From contig CAVRLX010000019.1 of assembly GCA_963721725.1 (NCBI GenBank), positions 209,359 through 273,358 on the forward strand: a DNA stretch of 64,000 nt. Reading direction: 5' to 3'. The notes under the pieces are model-generated. The model worked only from the letters and a program-made list of their open reading frames with translations, had not been told where the DNA came from and searched no databases. Position numbers and translations under genes: made by a program. Below, one piece after another: positions 17,343 to 26,352 of the stretch. How positions within the stretch are numbered: the stretch's first letter is position 1; each line of letters starts with the position of its first letter. Source of the DNA: RI-153 sp963721725. Its GTDB lineage: Bacteria; Chloroflexota; Anaerolineae; Caldilineales; Caldilineaceae.

Positions 17343-18521
17343 TTACTGCCCTGTGTTGCTGGTTTCAATCGTGGGTACAATTCCCGGACCTGGCAAGACA
17401 ATGGTGGGTGTGGTCCCCTCTGGCGTGAAGATGATCTTGTCGGTCTCTTTGAGGGCGCTGGCGTTGGCCCGCGCCATCAGCAACTGGAAGTAGTCGGGGA
17501 TCGAGGTGTAAAGCTCGATCTGGGCGGCTTCCACGGCAACCTGGGCCTGGGCACGTTGAATGGCGGCCTGGACTTCGATACCGGCAATTTCTAGATCACG
17601 TTGGGCAGACAATAGATCATTGGTCTTTTGTGCTTCAATAATGGCCTGTTCAGCTTCGACACGCGCCAGCTCATTGGCGCGCTCGGCTTCGATGACGGCT
17701 TTCTGGGCCGAGACTTTTTCGCGCTCAAGTTCGGCCAGCGTGGTCTGCTGGCGGGCCTGCTCTTGAATCCGGCTCTGTTCAATGCGGATCTCGCCTTCTT
17801 GGCGGGCCTGTTCGGCCCCAGCCTGGGCTTCGGCACGCAGCTTATCCTGGGCGGCTTTTTCCGTTTCCAGGCGACTCTGCACAATGGCATCCAGCGCGGT
17901 CTGCACCGCTGGCGAGAGGATCACATCGGGGACGACCACATTGTCAATATTCAGCCCGAAATTGTTGGCAATGTCGCTCAATTCTTCGTCGATACAACTA
18001 CGCAACACATCGCGGGCCGTGCCAACCACGTTATCATCAAAGGTGCGATCACCTACGCAGACTTTGGCGGCTTGACGGGCTAGCTCCTGGACACGGGTTT
18101 GCACAAGGCTATCGTCCAGATAATAGACCCGATATTGGGCCCATTTGGCACGGATAATATCGCGGTCTTTCACACCGGGGCGGAAGATATCGCCGGTGAT
18201 CACAAGGCCGATGCGTTGCTTGTCGGCGGTGATGATTTCGTCATCCTGAATGCTAAACGGCACGGCCTGGCTAGAAATACGCACCATATCCACAAAGAGG
18301 CCAACGTCGCCATAGACGCCCGGCCCGACGATATCTTTGATGCGCCCCCCCTGAAACTGCACGCCCACTTCTTGTTCGTCGACCCGTTCAAAGGCGTAAT
18401 AGAACTGGTTGGAGAAGATGAGCAGCAAGAAAAGCACGGCGATCACAATCACAGCAACGACAATGGGCGAGCCGCGCAGGGCACGGTTACGCAGGTTGGA
18501 AAGGTTAGGTGAATTTTGCAT
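17343..18521 (-). CDS. SPFH/band 7 domain membrane protein (prohibitin/HflC-like)
   Basis: A 392-residue protein with a single N-terminal membrane anchor (residues about 17-37, SPIVVAVIVIAVLFLLLIF), then a band 7 domain (FERVDEQEVGVQFQGGRIKD, DDEIITADKQRIGLVITGDI, then a long segment with VGTARDVLRSCIDEELSDIA). From residue about 210 to 330 it is a long Ala/Glu/Arg-rich coiled coil (EAQAGAEQARQEGEIRIEQS and on), and it ends in a polar TPTIVLPGPG tail. Such proteins form ring-like membrane assemblies that organise lipid domains or control membrane proteases. No NfeD or FtsH partner is adjacent, so the role is not clear. Confidence 0.85.
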   Translation of the reverse strand: MQNSPNLSNLRNRALRGSPIVVAVIVIAVLFLLLIFSNQFYYAFERVDEQEVGVQFQGGRIKDIVGPGVYGDVGLFVDMVRISSQAVPFSIQDDEIITADKQRIGLVITGDIFRPGVKDRDIIRAKWAQYRVYYLDDSLVQTRVQELARQAAKVCVGDRTFDDNVVGTARDVLRSCIDEELSDIANNFGLNIDNVVVPDVILSPAVQTALDAIVQSRLETEKAAQDKLRAEAQAGAEQARQEGEIRIEQSRIQEQARQQTTLAELEREKVSAQKAVIEAERANELARVEAEQAIIEAQKTNDLLSAQRDLEIAGIEVQAAIQRAQAQVAVEAAQIELYTSIPDYFQLLMARANASALKETDKIIFTPEGTTPTIVLPGPGIVPTIETSNTGQ

Positions 18522-18604
18522 GGAACTTCTCTTTCTATGGAAACGGCATCAATAGGGTTGCCAAACAGGGTGGAAACCAGTTGGGACGATCCTAGTATAC
18601 AGAA

Positions 18605-19716
18605 CTAAGCCGGCGCAACGCTGACGTTTGGTAGACGGTAGCCTGAAGAAGTGGGGCTGGCATCGGGGGTTGGTTCGGGTGTGGCAGGCAGAATGCTATC
18701 GGGCAAGGGATCGGTGGCCGCAAAGATGGGCAAGAGGGTGAGATCACCCTCCACGGTCACCGTCCACTCGGCAGCCCAGCCCACGCCTAGTGGGCTGACG
18801 ATAACCAGCCAGGCATTGTCGGCGGTACGCCCAGCCGCCCAGGCCGGCGCATCCACGGTCAGAACGCCCAACGAAGCCGCATCGGTGTTCAGGACCGGCG
18901 CGCAGATTCACCAAAGAGTAGCGCAACGAGGCCGACATAAAACCCAACGGCATTTCGTCAGGGGCAGAGGTGGGCAAGCTCTCTGGCGTGGATTGTTGGG
19001 CCAGTTCGGCCAGAGCCACGGCGGTGGCGGTGCCGGCGGCGGCTTGCTGCACTTGATCCGAGCGAGGCAACAGCAGTGTCAAGACAATGCCCAGGCCCAG
19101 AAGTGCGATCATCAAAAAGGGCCAGCCGTCCCAGACCTCGCGGATGCGTTGACGGCTGGGCTGATAGGGCTGCGGCTGATAGATAGGCGTCAACATGCCG
19201 CGGCGGGACGGGACGATTGGGCGGCGTGTAGTTGTCAAAAAGGTCACGGAGCACCGCTGCATGGTCCAGCGCAACGGTCCATTCCCCGCTTTCGGCATGA
19301 TAGTGGCGCGCTGCTGGCGGGATGGCTTCTTCCAGCGCACGGCGCACAGCGGTGAAATCGGCGGCCCAGCCGATCCGAAAGATCACATGCTCGGCAGTGT
19401 GGCGCTGTTCCGACAGCCATGCGCCCGATTCGGCCAGATTTTGTTGGGCGCGGCGTGCCAGATCCAGCGATTCTACGCCGCCGCGACGGGTGCGTAACGT
19501 TTCATCGTATTGCTGGCGGCGGGTGACATCGCTCAACACTCGGTACGATTCTTCCAGGCGCGCCAGTTCAGGATCCTCGTCGGGGCCAGCGTGTTGCTGC
19601 GCCAAGATGGCCTCTGTACGATATTGGCGCAGCAATCGCTGATAGGCCGCCTCAATCACAGCCGGGGAAGCCTCGGTACGAATGCCTAAAATTTGATAGT
19701 GAGTCTTTTCTCGCAT
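18605..19716 (-). CDS. J-like domain membrane protein with C-terminal SH3-like domain, frameshifted
   Basis: It starts at ATG 19716: residues 5-75 look like a J-domain (HYQILGIRTEASPAVIEAAY, LEESYRVLSDVTRRQQYDETL). The HPD tripeptide that stimulates Hsp70 is absent; RQYRTEAIL stands in its place. After a soluble middle part the frame changes near 19180 to a membrane helix (WPFLMIALLGLGIVLTLLLP). A second change near 18890 leads to a bacterial SH3-like domain (SLVNLRAGP, then LGVLTVDAPAWAAGRTADNAW). The joined length is about 370 residues. Function is unknown; without HPD it may bind rather than activate Hsp70, or be only J-like. The 3' end (18605) faces the SPFH gene start 83 bases away on the same strand. 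Confidence 0.7.
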
Positions 19717-19809
19717 GAAAGCCTATAGGTACTCATTACACCTTCAGAGTGGTCGAACCCCTGGTCAGGGCGTCCCAAATCGCAAATGGGAGACCGGCAA
19801 TCCCAGCTT

Positions 19810-20811
19810 TTATCGCTGTACGCCCCCGGCCACCGTGCCGGCGCTACGCACCAATGCTTCGATCTCGGCCCGCTCGAAAAGGCCCATATCGCCGGGGATC
19901 GTATATTTGAAGGCCGCCGCCGCCGTTCCCCAACGCAGCCCTTCGGCCAGCCATTGGGCCGGATCACTGGGTGCAAGGTAACGATAGAGCAGGCCGCCGA
20001 TAAACGAATCGCCCGCGCCAATCCGCCCCACCGTCCCCGTGACGGGAAAGACGGGCTGATGCACAGGCGCTTTGCCCGGCTCGGCGGCGATTGCGCCTTC
20101 TTCGCCCAGAGTCAACACAATCGTGGCCTGGGGATAGAGGTCGTGGAAAAAGGCCAACGCCTCTTGTGGGGTGGCCTGGGCAGAGACGCCGTAGATGGTC
20201 TGGGCGTCGCGCAAAGGGATGAAAAAGAGATCGGCCACGGCAGCAAAAGCTTGGCAACCAGCCCGGCAGACTTCCGGTGTCCACAGTTTGGCCCGATAGT
20301 TTACATCAAAGCTGGTGGTCCACCCGGCGGCGCGGGCGAGTTCCAATGCACGGGCGGCGGTGGCCGCCGCGCTTTCGCTAATCGCCAGTGTGATCCCGGT
20401 GAGGTGCAAATGGCGGGCCTGCCCCGGTTGAAAAAGCGCTTCGGGGAGATCGTCGGGGCACATGCGCGCCATGGCCGAATCGGCGCGGTCATAGATCACG
20501 GTGGTGGGGCGCGAGCCTTCGCCAAACTCGATGAAGAAGGTTCCCAGCCGATCCTGTGCCGACCAGACCACATGTGTGGTGTCCACACCGTTGCCGGTGA
20601 GCGTGCGTGTAATCCGTTTGCCGAGCGGGTTATCGGGCAAGCGCGAAAGCCAGGCCACGTTGAGGCCCAGGCGCGCCAGGGTCACGGCCATATTGGATTC
20701 GGTGCCGCCGATTTCGATTTCAAAAACGCCGGTCTGTTCAATGCGCAGATGGCCGGGCGGGTTAAGGCGCATCATGGTTTCGCCCAATGTGACGACATCG
20801 TAACGGCTCAT
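19810..20811 (-). CDS. kdgK: 2-keto-3-deoxygluconate kinase-like PfkB sugar kinase
   Basis: A 333-residue PfkB/ribokinase family protein. It has the N-terminal signature IGGTESNMAVTLARLGLNVA and the C-terminal signature GRIGAGDSFIGGLLYRYL, with the catalytic Asp in GAGDSF. TSFDVNYRAKLW is typical of KDG kinases. Its start overlaps the stop of the KDPG aldolase gene by 4 bases (ATGA), so the pair forms one operon that would convert KDG to KDPG and then to pyruvate and glyceraldehyde-3-phosphate, a route for uronic acids and other sugar acids. Other PfkB substrates are possible, but the neighbour makes KDG the best choice. Confidence 0.85.
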   Translation of the reverse strand: MSRYDVVTLGETMMRLNPPGHLRIEQTGVFEIEIGGTESNMAVTLARLGLNVAWLSRLPDNPLGKRITRTLTGNGVDTTHVVWSAQDRLGTFFIEFGEGSRPTTVIYDRADSAMARMCPDDLPEALFQPGQARHLHLTGITLAISESAAATAARALELARAAGWTTSFDVNYRAKLWTPEVCRAGCQAFAAVADLFFIPLRDAQTIYGVSAQATPQEALAFFHDLYPQATIVLTLGEEGAIAAEPGKAPVHQPVFPVTGTVGRIGAGDSFIGGLLYRYLAPSDPAQWLAEGLRWGTAAAAFKYTIPGDMGLFERAEIEALVRSAGTVAGGVQR

Positions 20812-21485
20812 TTTGTGCTCCTGGCAGCGTGGACGGTTTCGACAAATTGGGCGGCGCGGCGGGTGAGTTCATCCCAGTGGGCGGCGGCGATGAGATTTTT
20901 ATCCACAAGGCTGCTGCCCGCGCCCACGGCTACCGCACCGTTGCGGATGAAATCGGCGGCGTTGGCAACTTCGACCCCGCCGGTGGGCATCAATTTCAGG
21001 TGGGGCATGGGGGCCAGCACGTCCTTGAAATAGCCGGGGCCAACCGCCGAGGCGGGAAAGACCTTGACTACAGACGCTCCGGCTGTCCACGCCGTTTGGA
21101 TCTCCGTGGGGGTGAGCGCGCCGGGCATTACCGGGACGCCCTGGGCCACACAGTGGTGAACAGTGGGCAGATCGAGCATGGGGGCAACGATAAAGGCTGC
21201 ACCGCCGTCTATGGCGGCTTGGGCCATCTCGACATTCAAAACGGATCCCATGCCCAGGGCCGCTTCGCCGCGCCGAAACTGCGGCACGGCTTCCAGCAAC
21301 AGCGGCAGAGCATCCAAGGCGCCGGGGCTGGTCATGGTCAGTTCCACGGCGGTGACGCCACCCGCCAGCAGCGCAGTTGCCAGTTCCACGGCATGGGCCA
21401 AACTGGAGAGGCGCACAACGGGGACAACCCCGCCGCGCACAATGGTATCAACAACAGTATTTACGTCGGTTGCGCTCTTCGCCAT
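20808..21485 (-). CDS. eda: 2-dehydro-3-deoxy-6-phosphogluconate (KDPG) aldolase
   Basis: A 225-residue class I aldolase. The Schiff-base lysine is K141 in ASVVKVFPASAVGPGYFK, the catalytic glutamate E49 in GVTAVELTMTSPGAL, and LKLMPTGGVEVANAADFI is the phosphate-binding loop. It cleaves KDPG to pyruvate and glyceraldehyde-3-phosphate; related members cleave KDPGal. It is first in a two-gene operon with the kinase (4-base ATGA overlap). Confidence 0.9.
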   Translation of the reverse strand: MAKSATDVNTVVDTIVRGGVVPVVRLSSLAHAVELATALLAGGVTAVELTMTSPGALDALPLLLEAVPQFRRGEAALGMGSVLNVEMAQAAIDGGAAFIVAPMLDLPTVHHCVAQGVPVMPGALTPTEIQTAWTAGASVVKVFPASAVGPGYFKDVLAPMPHLKLMPTGGVEVANAADFIRNGAVAVGAGSSLVDKNLIAAAHWDELTRRAAQFVETVHAARSTK

Positions 21486-21643
21486 GCGACGGTTCCTCTT
21501 CTCGTGTGGGATATTAAGATTGCGCTATCATCAACGATTATAGCCCGACAAGGTGAGATCTTCAACGCACGCACGCAAAGTGGTTTGATTGTAGGCTTTT
21601 CTCTCCAATGGTGAGCCATTCGGGGAAAATTTGGCGAGGGTGA

Positions 21644-21649
21644 TATAAT
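21644..21649 (+). promoter_or_regulatory. Likely -10 element of the DUF2760-Hsp70 operon
   Basis: TATAAT (21644-21649) follows TGA and lies 118 bases before the DUF2760 start. No good -35 is seen at 16-18 bases. Between the two lies a short direct repeat: three copies of CAGCACAGAAA-like units (about 21661-21698). Confidence 0.4.
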
Positions 21650-21766
21650 CCCCCCGATACTGCACAGAAAACAGCACAGAAAACAGCACAGAAAGCAGTG
21701 CCGTACATAAACGTGGGGATTTACGGCTGTGTATCCCAGCGATATGTGTTCAATCAGGAGTCAACC

Positions 21767-22432
21767 ATGACCGATCAACAACGATCTTTTGCAATGGGCA
21801 GCATCATCACCGTGCTGATCTTCAACGGAATTTTATTGGGCGCAGTCTATTACCTTGCTCCCCAAGCCCTCGATCCCCTTCTACTCTGGGGCGGAGGCGC
21901 GCTGATCTCGCTTCTGCTCTGGCTGATCGTGCTTTTTGTGGGCAACCGGGCGATTGCCGAGGCGGCTAAGGCTGTGCCCACCGCGCAGCGTGTTGCCCCA
22001 CCTCCGCGGCTTGAACCAAAGCCGGAGCCAAAGCCGCTCCCGCCGCCCTCGGATGCCCCCGCGCTGCAACTGCTCTCGATTTTGCAACGCAAAGGGCGCT
22101 TGATTGACTTTCTCCAAGAGAATCTGGATCACTATGCCGATGATCAGATCGGGGCCGCCGTACGCCCGATCCATGCTGGCTGCAAAGAAGCGCTGCACGA
22201 TCACATCACCTTGCAATCCATTTATAGTGAAAGCGAGGGTAGCCAGGTTCGGGTGGACGCCGGGTTTGATGCCAATGCTGTCCGGCTGATTGGCAACGTC
22301 AGCGGCGAACCGCCCTTCCGCGGCACGCTGGTACACCGCGGCTGGCGTGCCACCAACGTTACTCTCCCCCGACAGATCAACGACAACGACAACGATACTG
22401 TCATCGCTCCGGCAGAGGTGGAGATCGGCTGA
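21767..22432 (+). CDS. DUF2760 family protein
   Basis: A 222-residue protein starting at ATG 21767 (AGGAG 6 bases upstream). Two membrane segments lie near the N-terminus (SIITVLIFNGILLGAVYYLA and LLLWGGGALISLLLWLIVLF). A proline-rich linker follows (PKPEPKPLPPPSD), then the DUF2760 core: ALQLLSILQRKGRLIDFLQE, DQIGAAVRPIHAGCKEAL, with FRGTLVHRGWRATNVTLP near the end. Members are typically found next to Hsp70-family genes, as here (Hsp70 starts 68 bases downstream). The biochemical role is unknown; a membrane-bound partner of the chaperone is plausible. Confidence 0.8.
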   Translation: MTDQQRSFAMGSIITVLIFNGILLGAVYYLAPQALDPLLLWGGGALISLLLWLIVLFVGNRAIAEAAKAVPTAQRVAPPPRLEPKPEPKPLPPPSDAPALQLLSILQRKGRLIDFLQENLDHYADDQIGAAVRPIHAGCKEALHDHITLQSIYSESEGSQVRVDAGFDANAVRLIGNVSGEPPFRGTLVHRGWRATNVTLPRQINDNDNDTVIAPAEVEIG

Positions 22433-22499
22433 TACAAGGCAAATCGCAAGGAGCGATAGTTTGCCCTCTGACTTCGCTTCATTTCACAAGGAGACTCTT

Positions 22500-24317
22500 T
22501 TGAGCGAATCCCGTTACATTATTGGCATCGATCTGGGCACGACCCATTCGGTGGTGGCCTATACCGATGCTAACCCGGCAGAAAGCGAGTCGCCAGAGGT
22601 CCATCTTTTTGCCATCCCGCAGGTCATCGCCCCGGGCGAAGTTAAGGCCCAGGCGCTGCTGCCTTCGTTTTTGCTCTTGCCCGGCCCGCATGACGTGCCG
22701 GCGGGTGGGCTGGCGCTGCCCTGGGATAGCGAGATCGACTATGCTGTGGGCGAGTATGCACGCACGCGCGGGGCCGAACTCCCCGCCCGGTTGGTGGCCT
22801 CGGCCAAATCGTGGCTAAGCCATCGGGGTGTAGATCGCACACAGCCGATTCTGCCCTTTGAGGCCCCAGCCGAGGCGCGGCGCGTCTCGCCGGTGGAGAC
22901 GATGGCGCGCTATTTGCAACACATGCGCGACGCTTGGAACCATGAAATGGCGAGGGAGAGCGCCGACGCCCGTTTTGAGGATCAGGAAATCTATCTCACG
23001 GTGCCAGCTTCGTTTGACGCTGTGGCGCGTGAACTCACGGTACAGGCGGCGCGCACCGCCGGTCTGCATAACTTTACGTTGCTCGAAGAGCCACAGGCCG
23101 CCTTCTATGCTTGGCTGGAAGCCCAGGGTGATGGCTGGCGCGAGTTAATCGGCGTGGGAGATCGAATCCTCGTCTGTGATGTGGGCGGCGGCACCAGTGA
23201 CTTTAGCCTGATTGAAGTGACCGAAGAGGAGGGCACTCTGGATCTGCGTCGGGTGGCCGTGGGCGATCATATTCTGCTCGGCGGCGATAATATGGATCTG
23301 ACGCTGGCCTATGCCGTGCGCGCCAAACTGGCCCAGCGCGGCACCCAGATCGACAACTGGCAATTTCGCGGGCTTTGGCACAGTTGCCGCCGTGCCAAAG
23401 AAAAGTTACTGAGCAACCCGGAGCTGGAAGCGGAGCCAGTGGTGGTTTTGGGACGTGGCTCGTCGCTGATTGGCGGCACAATTCGCACGGAGTTGACGCG
23501 CAGCGAGATTGAAACGCTGCTGCTAGGCGGCTTCTTCCCGATTGGCAGCGCCGATGACTTTCCGCAACAAAAGCCACAGGTGGGCGTACGCGAGATGGGG
23601 CTGCCCTATGCCGCGGACCCGGCGATTACACGCCATCTGGCCGCGTTTCTCAGCCGCCAGAGCGGTGGCGACGAGTGGAACAGCGAGCGGCGCTATCCGT
23701 CGGCGGTGCTTTTTAACGGCGGTGTCATGAAAGCAGGCACGTTACGCGGCCAAGTGTTGGCAGCGCTGCGCCAGTGGAGCGAGAACCCAGAGCTGCGCGA
23801 ATTGCGATCCACTGATCTGGATCTGGCGGTGGCGCTGGGGGCCGCCTATTATGGATTGGCGCGCCAGGGCCGCGGCATTCGCATCCGCGCTGGGGCAGCG
23901 CGCACCTATTACATTGGTATTGAAAGCGCCATGCCCGCCGTGCCGGGGATTCCCACGCCAATCAAGGCCCTGTGTGTGGTCCCGTTTGGCATGGAAGAGG
24001 GCAGTGAGGCAGAGATTCGCGACCGCGAGTTTGGCCTTGTGGTGGGGCAACCGGCGATCTTCCCCTTCCTGGCCTCAACTACACGCAAGAGCGACAGTGT
24101 GGGCGAAGAGGTCGAGGATTGGGGCGGTGAGATCGAGGAAGTTACCACATTGGAGACCTATTTGGAGGCGGGCGAAGAGAATGGCGGCGGCACGCTGATC
24201 CCCGTGTGGCTGCGGAGCCGCGCCACGGAGATCGGCACGCTGGAACTGTGGTGCGTTTCGCGAGAGAACCCAGAGAGGCAGTGGAAGTTGGAGTTTAACA
24301 TTCGCGAGGAGGCATAG
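22500..24317 (+). CDS. Hsp70 family protein (DnaK-like)
   Basis: A 605-residue protein starting at TTG 22500, chosen because AAGGAGA lies just upstream and the next residues SESRYIIGIDLGTTHSVVAY form the first ATP phosphate loop. The second loop is ILVCDVGGGTSDFSLIEV, and the adenosine motif is AVLFNGGVMKAGTLRGQ. The ATPase half is thus complete. The C-terminal part (after about residue 450) does not have the standard DnaK substrate-binding sequence and is shorter. It belongs to the divergent Hsp70 group encoded beside DUF2760; clients are unknown. It is co-transcribed with the DUF2760 gene. Confidence 0.85.
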   Translation: MSESRYIIGIDLGTTHSVVAYTDANPAESESPEVHLFAIPQVIAPGEVKAQALLPSFLLLPGPHDVPAGGLALPWDSEIDYAVGEYARTRGAELPARLVASAKSWLSHRGVDRTQPILPFEAPAEARRVSPVETMARYLQHMRDAWNHEMARESADARFEDQEIYLTVPASFDAVARELTVQAARTAGLHNFTLLEEPQAAFYAWLEAQGDGWRELIGVGDRILVCDVGGGTSDFSLIEVTEEEGTLDLRRVAVGDHILLGGDNMDLTLAYAVRAKLAQRGTQIDNWQFRGLWHSCRRAKEKLLSNPELEAEPVVVLGRGSSLIGGTIRTELTRSEIETLLLGGFFPIGSADDFPQQKPQVGVREMGLPYAADPAITRHLAAFLSRQSGGDEWNSERRYPSAVLFNGGVMKAGTLRGQVLAALRQWSENPELRELRSTDLDLAVALGAAYYGLARQGRGIRIRAGAARTYYIGIESAMPAVPGIPTPIKALCVVPFGMEEGSEAEIRDREFGLVVGQPAIFPFLASTTRKSDSVGEEVEDWGGEIEEVTTLETYLEAGEENGGGTLIPVWLRSRATEIGTLELWCVSRENPERQWKLEFNIREEA

Positions 24318-24336
24318 CTACGTTGGTGATGGGAAG

Positions 24337-26352
24337 TCAGCGACATGACTGTGTGTCAAAGGCCAAAACCTGGGCCAGATCTTCTTGATGGAGCAGCGAA
24401 AAATTCGGATTATCCGCAAACCACACTGGCGGTAGAGGGGAGGTGTCGCCATAGCCCACTCCCCCTTGGCGCTGGCCTATAAAAACGTGGGTAATCTGGG
24501 CGGCGCAGAGGATGGCGCGCAGAGTGCCGGGATCGCCATTGCTCTGTTGCAATTCAATTTCGGTCTGCCAAAATTGATCGCGGTCTATGCTTGGCTCTAG
24601 CTGTTCGGCAAAGTAGATCACTGGCGGCAGGGTGCTGGCTCGTTTGGTATAGAGCGGCAGCCACCATCCGGCATCAGAGCCAACCACCAGGGTGCTGTAG
24701 GCCGGGAATGCGTTGACGAGAAAGCGCGCATCAGGAGGCGTATTTTTTTCAATCCAGGCAAAGGCGCTTTCGTCGCTGCGGGTCATCATTTGGAAAAATG
24801 GATCGACCAAAGTTAGTTGAAAATAGATGCCCATCCCCACCAAAATTAGGGTAAAAATCCCCGCCATACCCTGCACAATCCGTCCCCAAGTCACCAAGAG
24901 GGTATAGATTTCCCCCAACAACCAGCCCAAGAGAATCGCCAAGGGGATATAAATCGCGATCATGAGCAAAAAATTGGTGATGTAGCCTGTACCGGGCAGG
25001 CCCAACAAAAAAGGATTGGTCAGCAAAAAGGTCACTGCGCCCCACAGGAGCAGGGGCACGCTCAAGGCTGGCCGTCTGTAGAGGGCGAATGCCAGCGCGA
25101 CCAGGGCGATTATCCACAAGAGCGGAAAGTAGTATTCGCTTATGTTGACCCATTGTGCCAGATCTGCCCAGAGCGGTGCGTTATCTGTGGGGAGTTGCCC
25201 AACGGCGAGGGCAACTGACTCTAGACGCCCAGAGCGGGTGATGAGCAGCCACGGAACCACGCCCCCCACGGCTATTATGCCGGCGGTGATGAGCCAGAGC
25301 AGCCGCTGTACCCATTCACCCATTTTTTGGCGATACAGCCATAATCCCCATAGCGTCCACGCCAGCCCAGCGGCCGCGCCCAGAAGGGCGATGCGATAGT
25401 GGGTCAAAATCAGCCCGGCAGCGCTGATCGTAATTAGGATCAACAAGCGACGCGGCGGACGGCAGCGCTCTGTCCACCATAGATCAAAGAGCCAGATCAA
25501 TCCTAGCAAGGAAATTTGCCCGGCGAGTTGGGTGTAGCGTCCCCAGTTGACGTAATAGGCGGGCATTTCGGAAAAAAGCCCGGCCACCACCACAGCGCTC
25601 ATAGCGGCCATGCGGTTCTTGCCAGAAAGTCGATAGGCGACTGGATAGACCACGATGACCGCAGCAACGTTGAGCATCTGCCCGGCATTAATAACAGCGT
25701 GCGAGGCGGATGCTCCCGATAGCCACGCCCAAACAGCGACTAGGCTGTGAAAACCAAAGTGATAGGTGAAGCTCTGGATGGGGGCATAGGGTTGCCATGA
25801 ACGAAATAATCCGCCGTGGTCTAGCAGCAGTTGGACGATGTAGGTGTGATGGACGGAGTCGCCCCAGGCCGGGGCCACCATTGTATGCACGGAGGCAAGA
25901 CGCGTGCTCACCGTCAACAGGAGAAGTAGGGTTAAACTTGCCGTGTAGGGATCACGAAGTTGTGAGGACAGACGGGCCACGGTGAGACGTTTGCCGGTTC
26001 GCCACTGCTTCAAAAGCAAGGCAACGACAGCAAAACCGCCCGGAAGCCAAGCCAAGAGCGCCCCAGGCTGGAAGCCGAGCAGATAGAACCAAAGGAATAG
26101 CAGAGGATAGACGGCAGCGCTTATACAGACCGAGAGGCCAAAACGTTCCGCCCAAAAGAGCGGCTCCCCGCGCCATAGCCACTGAATCAGTGCCCAGCCG
26201 GGGAGAGCATAGAGAAAGGTTGCCAGAACCATGGATTGGGCGATAGTGACGCCAATGGTGAGAAACTCGGAAAGATTGATCACGATAGGATTCAATGGTT
26301 GCGGATTGTTAGACGGGCGGCTGTAGCAACGAGTGGGAGCCGATCTATCCAT
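24337..26352 (-). CDS. Large multi-spanning membrane protein (DUF6541/GT-C-like)
   Basis: Up to 671 residues. The first ATG (26352) lies inside the upstream gene; a GTG at 26283 (VINLSEFLTIGV), 8 bases after the upstream stop, is an equally good start. There are about 13 predicted membrane helices, and a loop of the type WGDSVHHTYIVQLLLDHGGL sits where GT-C glycosyltransferases carry acidic residues. The C-terminal soluble domain begins SAFAWIEKNTPPDARFLVNA, a pattern seen in membrane proteins of polysaccharide clusters. It could be a glycosyltransferase using lipid-linked sugars; no catalytic residue can be fixed. It is the last gene of the minus-strand surface cluster and converges with hsp70. 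Confidence 0.7.
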   Translation of the reverse strand: MDRSAPTRCYSRPSNNPQPLNPIVINLSEFLTIGVTIAQSMVLATFLYALPGWALIQWLWRGEPLFWAERFGLSVCISAAVYPLLFLWFYLLGFQPGALLAWLPGGFAVVALLLKQWRTGKRLTVARLSSQLRDPYTASLTLLLLLTVSTRLASVHTMVAPAWGDSVHHTYIVQLLLDHGGLFRSWQPYAPIQSFTYHFGFHSLVAVWAWLSGASASHAVINAGQMLNVAAVIVVYPVAYRLSGKNRMAAMSAVVVAGLFSEMPAYYVNWGRYTQLAGQISLLGLIWLFDLWWTERCRPPRRLLILITISAAGLILTHYRIALLGAAAGLAWTLWGLWLYRQKMGEWVQRLLWLITAGIIAVGGVVPWLLITRSGRLESVALAVGQLPTDNAPLWADLAQWVNISEYYFPLLWIIALVALAFALYRRPALSVPLLLWGAVTFLLTNPFLLGLPGTGYITNFLLMIAIYIPLAILLGWLLGEIYTLLVTWGRIVQGMAGIFTLILVGMGIYFQLTLVDPFFQMMTRSDESAFAWIEKNTPPDARFLVNAFPAYSTLVVGSDAGWWLPLYTKRASTLPPVIYFAEQLEPSIDRDQFWQTEIELQQSNGDPGTLRAILCAAQITHVFIGQRQGGVGYGDTSPLPPVWFADNPNFSLLHQEDLAQVLAFDTQSCR

